60,123 nucleotides of DNA from Gammaproteobacteria bacterium. Its GTDB lineage: Bacteria; Pseudomonadota; Gammaproteobacteria; Steroidobacterales; Steroidobacteraceae. Below are positions 18,347-28,060 of this stretch, in pieces. The notes beneath the pieces are model-generated. The model did not search any database. It was not told the origin of the DNA and saw nothing but the letters and a program-made list of their open reading frames with translations. Positions within the stretch are counted from its first letter, which is position 1; each line of letters opens with the position of its first letter. The stretch lies in the NCBI GenBank assembly GCA_027459765.1, contig DAIDHD010000025.1, positions 1-60,123 on the forward strand. The letters are read 5' to 3'. Both the position numbers and the translations under genes were made by a program.

Positions 18347-19115
18347 GCAGGGCGGCGAAGTAGTCGCGCACCCGTCCGCGATGCCCCTCGCTGCTCGTGA
18401 CCGTGGCCCCTCCGCGCAGCACGAGGATGTAGTCGCCGCGCGGCGTGCGGCTCACTTCCCGCACGTGCTCCACGTTCACCAGGCAGGAACGGCTCACCTT
18501 GAGCATGCGCTGGTGCCGCAGCGCCTGCTCGGCCTGCGCGAGCGTGCTGCGCGCGTGGTAGGTGTCGCGGCCGACGCGGATGCGCACGTAGTTGCGATCG
18601 GCCTCCACCATCTCGATCCGCTCGGCGTCGAGGACGTGCAGGTGGCCGTCGAATTCGGCCAGCAGGCGCGGCCGCTCCTGCGCCGGCCGCTCGCCGCGGT
18701 CCAGTTGCGCGAGCAGGCGCTCGAGCACGGCGTGCCGGTCCGCGAGCGCCGGCGCGTGGCGCGAGCGGATGCGCTCGAGCGTGCGCTGGAAGCGCTCCTG
18801 ATCGAAGGGCTTGAGCAGGTAGTCGACGGCGCAAACCTCGAAGGCCTGCAGCGCGTAGTCGTCGTAGGCGGTGACGAACACGATCGCCGGCAGGTGCGCC
18901 GGCTCGAGCGAGCGGGCGATATCCAGTCCCGTCAACGGCTCCATCTGCACGTCGAGGAACAGGATCTGCGGCGGACGGGCGCGGATCGCCTGCAGGGCCT
19001 CGGCCGGATCCCCGTATTCGCCGATCACCTCGAGATCGGCCTCCCGTGCGCACATCTCGCGCAGCGTGCGCCGCCCCGCCAGCTCGTCGTCGACGATCAC
19101 CACCGGCAGCGTCAC
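18330..19115 (-). CDS. LytTR-type response regulator
   Basis: 261-residue transcription regulator: receiver domain (about 1-120) with phospho-acceptor Asp in ILFLDVQMEPLTG, acidic pair VDDE and Lys in LLKPFD, then a LytTR DNA-binding domain (about 150-255; EADRNYVRIRV, HQRMLKVSRSCLVNV). Start is GTG at 19115, with GTGA overlapping the stop of the kinase gene upstream, so sensor and regulator are translated together. Its regulon is unknown; AlgR and LytR are better-known relatives. Confidence 0.92.
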   Translation of the reverse strand: MTLPVVIVDDELAGRRTLREMCAREADLEVIGEYGDPAEALQAIRARPPQILFLDVQMEPLTGLDIARSLEPAHLPAIVFVTAYDDYALQAFEVCAVDYLLKPFDQERFQRTLERIRSRHAPALADRHAVLERLLAQLDRGERPAQERPRLLAEFDGHLHVLDAERIEMVEADRNYVRIRVGRDTYHARSTLAQAEQALRHQRMLKVSRSCLVNVEHVREVSRTPRGDYILVLRGGATVTSSEGHRGRVRDYFAALRLGVP

Positions 19116-20302
19116 GCGGCGCGTCCCGTGGCCGCGGGTGCGGGGCGCGATTCCGGCGCCTCGCGCAGCGCGGGCAGCGCGATCTGGGTGTGCCAACGCC
19201 CGCCGACGAGTCCGGTGACCAGCGAGGCGCGGCCGGGGAACAGCACCGCGAGCCGCTCGCGCACGTTCACGAGCCCGATGCCCGGCGCCGCCTGGGGTCG
19301 GATCGCGGCGAGGTCGTTGACGACGGTGAGCGTCAGCCGACCGTCCGCGATTCCGGCCTCGACCTCCACGGTCACGGGTTTGGCGTGTCCGGCGAGCCCG
19401 TGTACTACGGCGTTCTCGACCAGCGGTTGCAGGATCAGGCTCGGTACCCACAGTGCCGGCGCCTCTTGCGGTGACGGCAGCCGCAGGGACAGGCGGTCGG
19501 GGAAGCGACGTTGCTGTAGTTCTAGATAGGCGGCCGTGAATTTCAGTTCCTCGGACAGGGAGACGAACTCGCGTCCGCCCGCGCTGAGCAGGCGACGCAG
19601 CAGGTCGGAGAACTGCACCAGCATCGACTGCGCCGCCTTGGGGTCCCACTCGATCTCGCCGCGGATGGTGTGCAGCAGGTTGAACAGGGTGTGCGGCGAC
19701 AGTTGCATGCGCAGGGCGGCGAGCCGTGCCGTGCTCCAGGCGTGCTCGAGGTTCGCAATCCGCACTTCACTGTCCCGGTAGCGCACGTACAGGGACAGGC
19801 CGCTGACCAGCGCGAGACCGAACCCATAAGCGGGCAGGAAGGTGATCCAGCTCGCCACCCACAGCGACCTCCACAGGGGCTCGCTCCAGGGGCCGAGCCC
19901 GCCGTGCGCCGCGACCGCGTCGTGCAGGTGCATGTCGCCGCGCAGCAGTTCCGCCGCGACCATGGCCGGATACGCGACCGCGGCGAAGGCAACGCCGAGC
20001 AGCACCTGCAGTGGCCAGGTCGACCACCACGGTCGCCACCGAATCCGCAGCGAGGCCCAATACGAGACGAGCAGGAAGGGCAGCAGGATGGCGTGCTGTA
20101 ACACGCGGACGTCCCAGGGCGCGAACAAGGGCATGTCGGTGAGTCGCGCGAGTCCGGTGCGCATGCTGTAGGCGTAGAGCACGTTGGACAGCGTGACGTA
20201 GGCCCAGAACAGGCCGGTGAGGACGATCAGTTGGCGTGCGCGGAGCGCTCCGCCGCGCTCCGCGGCGGGCGACGTGGCGAGGATGCCGGAAGGCGTGCTC
20301 AT
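19112..20302 (-). CDS. LytS/AlgZ-type sensor histidine kinase
   Basis: 396-residue kinase. The N-terminal half carries four to five TM helices (about 25-45, 70-90, 100-120, 150-180); then a HisK_LytS-type His box LSPHTLFNLLHTI (the usual form is LNPHFLFN) and a compact HATPase domain with N-box LQPLVENAVVHG and G-box GIGLVNVRERL. No periplasmic sensor domain of note, so the signal is probably in the membrane. Cotranscribed with the LytTR regulator. Confidence 0.9.
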   Translation of the reverse strand: MSTPSGILATSPAAERGGALRARQLIVLTGLFWAYVTLSNVLYAYSMRTGLARLTDMPLFAPWDVRVLQHAILLPFLLVSYWASLRIRWRPWWSTWPLQVLLGVAFAAVAYPAMVAAELLRGDMHLHDAVAAHGGLGPWSEPLWRSLWVASWITFLPAYGFGLALVSGLSLYVRYRDSEVRIANLEHAWSTARLAALRMQLSPHTLFNLLHTIRGEIEWDPKAAQSMLVQFSDLLRRLLSAGGREFVSLSEELKFTAAYLELQQRRFPDRLSLRLPSPQEAPALWVPSLILQPLVENAVVHGLAGHAKPVTVEVEAGIADGRLTLTVVNDLAAIRPQAAPGIGLVNVRERLAVLFPGRASLVTGLVGGRWHTQIALPALREAPESRPAPAATGRAA

Positions 20303-20465
20303 GGCGGCGAGCCTAGCGCAATCGGCGCGCGCGGTGCGATCGCTCGAGGGGTTGCGGGACGAATGCGTCGGCGGCGGGGACGAACGCGTGCGCGCGCTAC
20401 AGACCGGCGGGGCCGAGGGGGCGTCTCATGGCGCCGTAGACCCATTGCCATCCGGAGGTTTCGCC

Positions 20466-20819
20466 ATGATTCGCAATCGCCGTTTCCCCATCCCGGTCGC
20501 GCTGCTCGCCTGCGGCGCGCTGGGCGCCGTCGCCGCCCGGGCCGAGTCTCCCCCGCAGGTCGAGATCACGGCGCAGGATCTGCCCACGGTGCACCTGAAA
20601 TTCGATCGCGCCAGCCTCGACACGGAGACCGGAGTGCGCGCGTTGTACTCGCGCATCGTCGCCGCGGCGGTGGCGGTGTGCCCGACCACCGTGGGGCGCA
20701 ACCTCGCGGTCATCGACCGTGTCGAGCGCTGCCGACGCGACGCCATCGCGGGTGCCGTGCGTCAGGTCGACAGCGAGCGCCTGGCGGCGCTGTCGGCGCA
20801 CCGTCATCGCTCGGGCTGA
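20466..20819 (+). CDS. UrcA family protein
   Basis: 117-residue exported protein. The signal peptide ends near ARAES; the mature part has the UrcA pattern (VHLKFDRASLDTETGVRALY, IVAAAVAVCP, one Cys pair, RCRRDAIAGAV). UrcA proteins are small periplasmic proteins of unknown role, frequent in Steroidobacteraceae and sphingomonads. An excellent GGAGG lies 8 nt before the ATG at 20466, ruling out the longer upstream open frame. Confidence 0.85.
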   Translation: MIRNRRFPIPVALLACGALGAVAARAESPPQVEITAQDLPTVHLKFDRASLDTETGVRALYSRIVAAAVAVCPTTVGRNLAVIDRVERCRRDAIAGAVRQVDSERLAALSAHRHRSG

Positions 20820-20829
20820 CCGGGGTCGC

Positions 20830-20858
20830 GGCGCGCGGCGTCCTCAGCCGCGCGCCGT
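20830..20858. terminator. Bidirectional terminator between urcA-like gene and ppa
   Basis: Perfect 11-bp inverted repeat CGGCGCGCGGC/GCCGCGCGCCG with a 7-nt loop that contains the ppa stop codon. Convergent genes on both sides. Confidence 0.65.
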
Positions 20859-21386
20859 CGCGGCCTCGTAGCGCCGCACGCCCTCGACCAACTCCTTGTG
20901 TGCGGCCTCGACGCCCGACCAGCCGACCACCTTGACCCACTTGCCCGCCTCCAGATCCTTGTAGTGCTCGAAGAAATGCTGGATCTGCTTCAGGCGTACC
21001 TCGGGCACGTCGTCGATGGTCTTCCAGTGCACGAAATGCGGGCAGATGCCGTCCGCGGGCACGGCGAGCAGCTTGGCATCGCCGCCGGACTCGTCCTGCA
21101 TCTGCAGCACGCCGAGGGCGCGGCAGCGAACCACCACGCCGGGCAGCAGCGGGAACGGCGCGTGTACCAGCACATCCACCGGATCGCCGTCCTCGCCGAG
21201 CGTGTGCGGCACGTAGCCGTAGTTGGCGGGATAGTGCATCGCCGTCATCATGAAGCGGTCGACGAACAGCGCTCCCGTCTCCTTGTCGATCTCGTACTTG
21301 ATCGGATCGGCGTTCATCGGAATTTCGATGATCACGTTGAACTCGTGCGGTACGCGCTTGCCGGCGTTGACGTCGCTGATGCTCAT
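20844..21386 (-). CDS. ppa: Inorganic pyrophosphatase
   Basis: Family I soluble pyrophosphatase hydrolysing PPi to phosphate. 180 residues, with metal-binding acidic motif [23 protein letters not shown] and [13 protein letters not shown]; full length for the hexameric bacterial type. The ATG at 21386 has GAGGA about 10 nt upstream. Confidence 0.97.
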   Translation of the reverse strand: MSISDVNAGKRVPHEFNVIIEIPMNADPIKYEIDKETGALFVDRFMMTAMHYPANYGYVPHTLGEDGDPVDVLVHAPFPLLPGVVVRCRALGVLQMQDESGGDAKLLAVPADGICPHFVHWKTIDDVPEVRLKQIQHFFEHYKDLEAGKWVKVVGWSGVEAAHKELVEGVRRYEAATARG

Positions 21387-21462
21387 CGGCGGGGAGTCCT
21401 CGGGGGTGTGACGGGGAAGGGTCGCGATTCTAATGGATCGGCGTGCGTGACGGGCGGCGACC

Positions 21463-22788
21463 TCAGTAGACGGCGAGTGCGCGCGCGCCGAGCCCGGAGA
21501 GGAACGGCGAGCCCTTGACCTGGGTGAGCGCGCCGCTGGCGGCGTCGATGGAATACATGGACACCGCGCTCGCGCCGGAGTCCGCGACGTACAGATAGGT
21601 GCCCGCCGGATCGATGGCGAGGCCGGTCGGCGCCGCGCCCGCGGTGGCCGTCGATGCCGCGCCGAGCGCGCCGTTGGTGGGTGTCAGGTAGTACACGCCG
21701 ATCTGGTTCGCGGCGGGGGTGTTGGCGGCGTAGAGATAGCGGCCGGTCGGATCGACGGCGAGCGCCGCCGGGGACGCGCCCGTGGCGAGCGGCGAGCCCG
21801 TGGTGGGCGCCAGCGCCCCGGCGGTCTCGTTGACGGCGTAGCTCGAGACGCTGCCGGCCACGGAGTTGGCCACGTACAGGTACGAACTCGTGGGATCGAC
21901 GGCGAGCGCGGCGGGGCCCTTGCCGGTGCCGAAGGGCGAGCCCGCCACGGCGGCGAGCGTGCCGCTGATCGGATCGATGTAGGCCGAGACCACCGTGCCG
22001 TCGAGGAAGTTGGTGACGTAGAGGAAGTTGCCGCTGGGATCGACCGCGAGCGCCGAGGGCTGGTTGCCGACCAGGAAGGGCGAGCCGGGAATCGCCGTGC
22101 CGCCGCCGGTCGTGCCGTCGAGCGCGTACCCGTACACGGTGCCGTCGCCGGAATCCGCGACGTAGAGGAAGCGATTGGTCGGATCGATGGCCACGGCCAC
22201 CGGCGAGACTCCCGCCGCGAGCGGCAGCCCCGTCGCAATGGGCGTGCCGGTGAAGAAGTCGAGCGCGTACACCGAGACGTCGTTCGAGCCCGCGTTCGCG
22301 ACGTAGAGGAAATTCCCGTTTGCATCGATGGTCACGCCCGCGGGCGTGGTGCCCGTGTCGGCGAACGGCGCTCCCGCGAGCGGCAGCAACGCGCCGTTGG
22401 CGGAGTCGACTGCGAACCCGGTAATGGTGTTCTCGAGCGAATTCGCCACGTACACGAAGCGCGCCGCCTGGGTGCAGCTGACGATGACATTGGCGACGCT
22501 CGCGCGATTGATGCTGCCGGCGCCGTTGCGCACCGAACAGGTTTGCGCCGGATTGCCGGGCTGCGTCTTCACGGTCACGGTGTAGGCGCTGCCGTCGTTC
22601 ACGCCGCGGCCGAACACGAAGGCGCCGTTCGAGACCAGGGCGAGATCGTTGCCGCCGTTGACCTGCAGCACGAGACCGGCGCCGCGCAAGCCGGTGAGAT
22701 AGCCGCCGACGGTGTATTTCGTCGTCAGCGGGCAGCCCACCAAGGTCGTCAGGACCGCCAAAATCGCCATGCGTGCTGCGTGTTTCAC
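21463..22788 (-). CDS. Seven-bladed beta-propeller lipoprotein (lactonase/YncE-like)
   Basis: 441-residue lipoprotein (lipobox TLVGC, Cys19). Residues about 25-105 form an Ig-like module ([29 protein letters not shown]) often found ahead of propellers. Seven repeats of about 45 residues follow, each with a (F/Y)LY(V/A)A(N/D) strand, an AVDP-type turn and a GSPF-type end, which predicts a seven-bladed propeller. Related to 6-phosphogluconolactonase/YncE folds, but no catalytic claim is justified; surface binding is as likely. Start is GTG at 22788 with GAGGAG 8 nt upstream; ATG at 22770 is an alternative. Confidence 0.82.
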   Translation of the reverse strand: MKHAARMAILAVLTTLVGCPLTTKYTVGGYLTGLRGAGLVLQVNGGNDLALVSNGAFVFGRGVNDGSAYTVTVKTQPGNPAQTCSVRNGAGSINRASVANVIVSCTQAARFVYVANSLENTITGFAVDSANGALLPLAGAPFADTGTTPAGVTIDANGNFLYVANAGSNDVSVYALDFFTGTPIATGLPLAAGVSPVAVAIDPTNRFLYVADSGDGTVYGYALDGTTGGGTAIPGSPFLVGNQPSALAVDPSGNFLYVTNFLDGTVVSAYIDPISGTLAAVAGSPFGTGKGPAALAVDPTSSYLYVANSVAGSVSSYAVNETAGALAPTTGSPLATGASPAALAVDPTGRYLYAANTPAANQIGVYYLTPTNGALGAASTATAGAAPTGLAIDPAGTYLYVADSGASAVSMYSIDAASGALTQVKGSPFLSGLGARALAVY

Positions 22789-23061
22789 CGAAGGCTCCTC
22801 GCTGTCCGCTCGTTATGTCATCACTGTGACCATTCACGGCGCGGAATATTCCCTCGACCGGAACTTGTGACGTGTCTGCTCCATCGTATACTCGAACGCG
22901 ATTTCGCACCGCAGCGAGCGCTCGGACGAAGGGGTCCGCACCGCCCGTGAGGCGCGCAGTCGAGTTGGCTGGCTCTACCTGACGACATGGAACGCGGCTC
23001 GCCCGGTACGGACTCCGGGCTTCCGGCCGTAATGGTCTTTGGTCCGCAAGAGGGGATGTTC

Positions 23062-25041
23062 ATGCACGCGAAGTTATCCGGCCGGGCGGCGCTCGCCGGC
23101 CTCATGGTATTGGGTGCCGCAACGGCGGCCACCGCGGCGCCGACGGGCGCTGCGGTCGATCTGGGCCCCGCCGCCAATACGGCGGACGGCAATCACGTCG
23201 CCTTCACGGTGGCGCTCAAGTTGCGAAATACCGCGGCGGCGGAGGCGACGCTTGCGTCGCTGTACACGCCGGGAAGTCCGCAATTCCACCAGTTCCTGCG
23301 CAGCGGCGACTTCAAGGCGCAATTCGCGCCGACCGCCGACACGGTGGCGCGGGTGATGCAGCACTTCCGCAGCGCCGGGTTCTCGGTCACGCAGACCACC
23401 TCCACGCAACTCGTGGTGAGCGGCAACGCCAACCAGGTCGAGGCCGAGTTCGGCGTGCCGTTGCACGAATACGAGGTGCCGGCGACGGCGGACCACGCGG
23501 CGGCGCGCTTCCATGCGCCCGCGGGATCGCCCACGCTGCCGACCGCGATCGCTGACGCGGTGCAGGGCGTGGTGGGGCTCGACTCGCGGCCGCGCTATCG
23601 GCCGCACGTGATCCGCTCGGGCGCGCGTACGGCGCTCGCGAGCCTGAAGTCGGTGACCTCGCCGCAGAGTTCCGGCACCACCAACCCGCCGGGGTTGCTG
23701 ACGGTGCAGGACTTCGCACAGTACTACGATGTCAATCCGCTGTATGCGCGCGGACTCAGCGGCCGCGGCAGCACCATCGGCATCGTGACGCTGGCCTCGT
23801 TCACGCCGAGCGACGCGTTCACCTACTGGAATTCGCTCGGACTCAAGGTCTCTCCCAAGCGCATCACCGAGATCCAGGTCGATGGCGGCTCGGGTCCGCC
23901 GAGCGACAAGTCCGGCTCGGACGAGACCACGCTCGACGTCGAGCAATCGGGCGGCATCGCGCCGGGGGCGAACATCGCGGTCTACGAGGCGCCGAACACC
24001 TCGCAGGGCTTCATCGACGCCTTCGCGGCGGCCATCGACGCCAATCAGGCCGACACCATCTCGGTGAGCTGGGGCGAGTGGGAGTTCTTCGACACGCTCG
24101 CCGTCGGCGGTCCGGTGGTCGATCCGGTCACGGGACGCAACGTGAGCTCGCTGCAGGCGTTCGACGATCTGTTCCTGCAGGCCGCCCTGCAGGGCCAGAG
24201 CATGTACGCCGCGGCCGGCGACTCCGGTGCCTACGATGAGGTCCGCGACCTCGGGGTGCCCGCCTACCCGCCGCCCGCGGGTTCGCAGGTGCTGTCGGTG
24301 GACGATCCGGCCGCACAGCGCTGGATGACCGCGATGGGCGGTACCACGCTGCCGGGTACGCAGACCTTCAACAACGGCTTCTCCGTCAACATCGCCGCCG
24401 AGCAGGCCTGGGGCTGGGATTATCTGATCCCACTCTGCACGCAGCTCGGTTTCGATCCGGTGAGCTGCGGCATCTACTCGGTCGGCGGTGGCGGCGGGGT
24501 GAGCTCGTTCGTGCCTCGTCCGTTCTACCAGGAGGGGATACGCGGCATTCAGAACACGGCCAGCGGCCAGACGCTGCTCGACTTCACCCAGTCACCTCCG
24601 GCGTTGATCACGACCTTGCCGGCCGGCTTCCACGGCCGCAACGTGCCCGACCTGTCGCTGAACTCGGATCCGGAGACCGGTTACGTCATCTACTACACGT
24701 CGAGCGTGACCGGGCCGGGAGTGGCAACGTTCTTCGGTGGCACGAGCTTTGCCGCGCCGCAGTTCAACGGTGTCACGGCGCTGTTCGATCAGGCGCTGCA
24801 CGGCCGCGTCGGCTTGATGAACTTCGCGCTGTACCGGCTGGCACGTAGCGGCGATGCCTACGAGGGGCGCAATGCGCCGCTGCGCGACATCACCGCCGGC
24901 GACAACTGGGGCTACAGTGCGCATCAGGGCTACGATCAGGCCACCGGTCTCGGCGTGCCCGACGTCGCGCACCTGCTCCGGGCTCTCGCCGACGAGTACG
25001 GCGATCAGGGCGATCAGGGCAACCAGAACGGCCAGGACTGA
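23062..25041 (+). CDS. S53 family serine-carboxyl protease (sedolisin/kumamolisin-like)
   Basis: Secreted acid-active protease of 659 residues: signal peptide (about 1-25), Pro-kumamolisin activation domain (about 35-180) and catalytic domain. The Glu-Asp-Asp-Ser set is intact: Glu288 and Asp292 in DETTLDVE, Asp387 in AAAGDSG, Ser562 in GGTSFAAP. The C-terminal Ca-site region (DITAGDNWGY, GLGVPD) is present. The tail is a short Asp/Gln/Gly/Asn-rich repeat (DQGDQGNQNGQD). Start chosen at ATG 23062 because GAGGGG lies about 6 nt before it; ATG 23056 directly abuts the Shine-Dalgarno. Family members cleave proteins at low pH. Confidence 0.93.
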   Translation: MHAKLSGRAALAGLMVLGAATAATAAPTGAAVDLGPAANTADGNHVAFTVALKLRNTAAAEATLASLYTPGSPQFHQFLRSGDFKAQFAPTADTVARVMQHFRSAGFSVTQTTSTQLVVSGNANQVEAEFGVPLHEYEVPATADHAAARFHAPAGSPTLPTAIADAVQGVVGLDSRPRYRPHVIRSGARTALASLKSVTSPQSSGTTNPPGLLTVQDFAQYYDVNPLYARGLSGRGSTIGIVTLASFTPSDAFTYWNSLGLKVSPKRITEIQVDGGSGPPSDKSGSDETTLDVEQSGGIAPGANIAVYEAPNTSQGFIDAFAAAIDANQADTISVSWGEWEFFDTLAVGGPVVDPVTGRNVSSLQAFDDLFLQAALQGQSMYAAAGDSGAYDEVRDLGVPAYPPPAGSQVLSVDDPAAQRWMTAMGGTTLPGTQTFNNGFSVNIAAEQAWGWDYLIPLCTQLGFDPVSCGIYSVGGGGGVSSFVPRPFYQEGIRGIQNTASGQTLLDFTQSPPALITTLPAGFHGRNVPDLSLNSDPETGYVIYYTSSVTGPGVATFFGGTSFAAPQFNGVTALFDQALHGRVGLMNFALYRLARSGDAYEGRNAPLRDITAGDNWGYSAHQGYDQATGLGVPDVAHLLRALADEYGDQGDQGNQNGQD

Positions 25042-25062
25042 TCTTCGAGGCTAGAATGGAGC

Positions 25063-25091
25063 GCGGCGGCCGGCGATTTGCCGGCCGCCGC
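25063..25091 (+). terminator. Terminator after the S53 protease gene
   Basis: Perfect 12-bp inverted repeat GCGGCGGCCGGC/GCCGGCCGCCGC with a 5-nt loop, 22 bp after the protease stop. It ends 46 bp before the cupin ATG. Confidence 0.65.
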
Positions 25092-25137
25092 TCCCCACGG
25101 GGGCGCCAGGGTCCACGGCCACCGGAGATTCGCCGAC

Positions 25138-25533
25138 ATGAATGCCAAACTCGATTCGCGTTCCGCCGCGGAGCGCGCCACTCACCACCGCTGGAGCGAC
25201 GTCAAGGCCGAGCCGCTCAAGGGCACCATCTCGCGCCGCCTGATCACCGGCGAGCGCATGATGATCGCGCACGTGTACTTCAAGAAGGGCGACGACGTGC
25301 CGCGTCACGCCCACGAAAACGAACAGATCACCTACATCCTCGAGGGCGCCCTCAAGTTCTGGCTCGGCGAGGCCGACGAGCGCGAGCTCATCGTGCGTGC
25401 CGGCGAGGTGTTGGTCATCCCGTCGAATCTGCCGCACCGCGCGCTCGCGCTGGAGGACACGCTCGACGTGGACGTGTTCAATCCGCCGCGGCAGGACTGG
25501 CTCAGCGGCGGCGACGACTACCTGCGCCGCTGA
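25138..25533 (+). CDS. Cupin domain protein
   Basis: 131-residue single-domain cupin. The two cupin motifs are visible: motif 1 GDDVPRHAHENEQITYILEG (His, His, Glu metal ligands) and motif 2 GEVLVIPSNLPHRA (His). Probably binds a divalent metal; the substrate is unknown. GGAG lies 10 nt before the ATG at 25138. A strong hairpin separates it from the protease gene, so it may have its own promoter. Confidence 0.85.
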   Translation: MNAKLDSRSAAERATHHRWSDVKAEPLKGTISRRLITGERMMIAHVYFKKGDDVPRHAHENEQITYILEGALKFWLGEADERELIVRAGEVLVIPSNLPHRALALEDTLDVDVFNPPRQDWLSGGDDYLRR

Positions 25534-25557
25534 ACGCAAGCCGCCAGGCGGCGCCCG

Positions 25558-27957
25558 TCAGAAGCGGTATCGCAGGCGGATCTTCCACCAGCGCGGCAGG
25601 CCGGGGTAGAGCTGCTCCATGCCGTTGATGGCGGTGTTGTCGAACGCCATCACGCCGTAGTGCGTGTCGGCGAGGTTCTCCACCGACGCCCCGACCTCGA
25701 TGCGATCCGATGGCGACGACCAGTCTGCGCGCAGATTGGCTATGCCGTACGGCTTCTGCTCCACCACCGGCAGATCGGAGACGTTGAACCAGAATCTCGA
25801 CAGCACGTTGCCGTCGGCCTGCAGCGCGAGGCTTCCGCCGAATGCGGGCAAGGTGTAGCGCAGGGAGAGGTTGCCGCTCCAGCGCGGTGCGTTGCCGGGC
25901 ACGTAGTCGCCGTACACCGGTGCGCCCGACGCCGTGCAGCAGCGCGCCGGCACGTCCTTGACCAGCGCGTCCACGTAGGCAATTCCGGCGCCGAGGCGCC
26001 AGCGCGGCGCCGGCGCCCAGTCGAGCTCGGCCTCGCCGCCGCGATGGGTGGCGTTGGCGTTGACGATCAGTTGTTCCAGCCCGAGGGTGTAGATCAGCGC
26101 CTGATAGTTGCGATAGTCGTAGTAGTACGCGGCCGCGTTCAGCCGCAGCGTGTGGTCCAGGAACTCGGATTTCAGCCCCACCTCGGTCGAGGTGAGCGTC
26201 TCCGGCTTGAAAGAGAGCGTGCCCGGATCGTTGATGGTGAACGCGAACAGGGGCGCATTGAATCCACCGCCCTTCACTCCACGGTTGTAGCTCGCGTAGG
26301 CGAGCACGTCGCTCGTGAGATGCAAGTCCAACTGTGCCTTGCCGCTCCACAGATCGTCGCCGCGGGTGCCGTGATAGGGAGTCGTCAGCGGCAGTCCCGC
26401 GGGCGGCGAAAGGCCCACCGTGGGCGCCGCAGGGTTGCCGGGGAAGTACTCGTAGGGAACCCACGCGTAACCGTAATCCTTGTCATCGCGGGTGTAACGG
26501 CCGCCGAGCACGAGGCCCACCAGTTCCGTGAGGCGATATTCGACCTGACCGAAGGCGGCGTAGGAGCGTGTGCGCAGGGTGTAGGGCGACACGGTCGCCG
26601 GTACGCCGCCGTCCGGACCCGGCACGCCGCCGCTGGTCCAGTCGGTGGCGTAGTTGCCGTAGGGCCACGGTCCCGGAATCCCGTAGCCGTCGTTGGGGTT
26701 GCCGGCGCTCACGAACTGCTGCGCGCTGAAGTAGGCTGGTCCCTGCCAGCCTTCGTAGTAGTGTCCGTCGATGCCGAGACCGTACAGCCCCGCCGTCCAC
26801 TCGAGCGCCCCGGAGCGGCCGGCGAGCCGCGCTTCGAGGGAATCCTGGCCGACGCTCGAGCCGTTGAAGAACTGAAACAGCGTGTACGGCGAGGCGTCCG
26901 AGTCCTCCTGGTAGTGCTTGATCAGGCGCGAGTGATCGGCGATCACGGTGAGCGTCGCGCCGTCGAACGGTTGGACGTACTTGGCCGTGACGCCGCCGGT
27001 TTCCAGGCGTGCGTAGCCGGCGGCATTGTCGCGGGTGACGAACGGGCCGCTCGCGGGCAGCCCGGTGGCGTTACAACCGTTGCAGGTGCCGTAGGGGTTC
27101 TCGCCCGGGCCGACGAAGACGTCGAGCCCGTTGCCCGCGGAGCGCGTGGGATATTCCTCCCAGGATCCGGCGTGCACGTCCTCGCGTCCGGCGCGCGCCG
27201 CGAGCAGCAGCTGAGCCTCGCCCGGCAGCGTCGCGAGCAACTGACCGCGCAGCGCCCAGTCGTGCCCGTTCTCCCCGTTCGGCGCGCCGCCGGCGAGATT
27301 GTGGAACAGCGGGTCGTAGCGATTGGATTCGAAAGACAGGCGACCGTCCAGCGAATCGCTCAACGCGCCGTTGACGGCACCCTCCAGGCGCAGCAGGCCG
27401 CGTTCGCCGGTGGTCACCTCGAGGTACCCGCCGTCCTCGGAAGTAGGCCGCCGCGTGACGAAATTGGCGAGGCCGCCAGTTGCGTTGCGACCGAAGAGCG
27501 TGCCCTGGGGTCCGCGCAGCACCTCCACCCGATCCATGTCGAACAGCGAGAAGGCGAGTCCCGCCATCTGGCTCACGTAGACGTCGTCGACGTATACCGC
27601 GGCGGGGCTCTCCTGGTGATCGGCGAAGTCGTTCTGCGTGACGCCGCGGATGCTCAGGCTGAACGAGGATGGGCCGTTCGGCTGCGTGAGGACCACCGCC
27701 GGCATCGACCGGGTGATGTCGGTGGCGGTCACCGCGCCGAGTTGCCGCAGGTCCTCGCCACTCAAGACCGAGAGCGAAATGCCGACTTCCTGGGGATTCT
27801 GTTCGCGCTTCTGCGCGGTGACCACGATTTCCTCGAGCGCCGCCGCCGGCGCGTCGGCGTCGGTGGCGGCGGCGGCGGCGCGCGCCGTGACCGCCGCGGT
27901 CACGGCCGCGGTCAGGGCGAGCGCGACGCAGCGTGCTCCCGAAGCCGTGCTCGACAT
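25558..27957 (-). CDS. TonB-dependent outer membrane receptor
   Basis: 799-residue receptor: signal peptide (about 1-35), TonB-box-like EEIVVTAQKREQ, plug domain (VLSGEDLRQLGA, YVDDVYVSQ, VEVLRGPQGTLFGRNATGG) and a 22-strand barrel ending in RLRYRF. An FNG/CNGCN Cys pair in an outer loop is unusual. The substrate is unknown. Start at ATG 27957 puts the signal peptide first; the open frame continues 62 codons upstream over the divergent L,D-transpeptidase gene. No FecR/FecI genes adjoin this receptor, unlike the second one at 42.8 kb. Confidence 0.92.
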   Translation of the reverse strand: MSSTASGARCVALALTAAVTAAVTARAAAAATDADAPAAALEEIVVTAQKREQNPQEVGISLSVLSGEDLRQLGAVTATDITRSMPAVVLTQPNGPSSFSLSIRGVTQNDFADHQESPAAVYVDDVYVSQMAGLAFSLFDMDRVEVLRGPQGTLFGRNATGGLANFVTRRPTSEDGGYLEVTTGERGLLRLEGAVNGALSDSLDGRLSFESNRYDPLFHNLAGGAPNGENGHDWALRGQLLATLPGEAQLLLAARAGREDVHAGSWEEYPTRSAGNGLDVFVGPGENPYGTCNGCNATGLPASGPFVTRDNAAGYARLETGGVTAKYVQPFDGATLTVIADHSRLIKHYQEDSDASPYTLFQFFNGSSVGQDSLEARLAGRSGALEWTAGLYGLGIDGHYYEGWQGPAYFSAQQFVSAGNPNDGYGIPGPWPYGNYATDWTSGGVPGPDGGVPATVSPYTLRTRSYAAFGQVEYRLTELVGLVLGGRYTRDDKDYGYAWVPYEYFPGNPAAPTVGLSPPAGLPLTTPYHGTRGDDLWSGKAQLDLHLTSDVLAYASYNRGVKGGGFNAPLFAFTINDPGTLSFKPETLTSTEVGLKSEFLDHTLRLNAAAYYYDYRNYQALIYTLGLEQLIVNANATHRGGEAELDWAPAPRWRLGAGIAYVDALVKDVPARCCTASGAPVYGDYVPGNAPRWSGNLSLRYTLPAFGGSLALQADGNVLSRFWFNVSDLPVVEQKPYGIANLRADWSSPSDRIEVGASVENLADTHYGVMAFDNTAINGMEQLYPGLPRWWKIRLRYRF

Positions 27958-28060
27958 GGATGTTTCCCGTGAATTCTGGTTAAGACCGGTCCGCGCCGCC
28001 GCCGCCGCGGGAGCGCGCATGATACCCTCCACTTTCGACTCCATAGCGAGGAAATCGGGC

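Noticed and set aside
22825..22836. GTGACCATTCAC upstream of the propeller lipoprotein gene as a CRP site
   Set aside because: Half-sites are 4 bp apart instead of 6, and only one end has the full TGTGA.
25660..27972. A 770-codon plus-strand frame
   Set aside because: Antisense shadow of the TonB receptor gene; no domain or signal, composition typical of GC-rich shadows.
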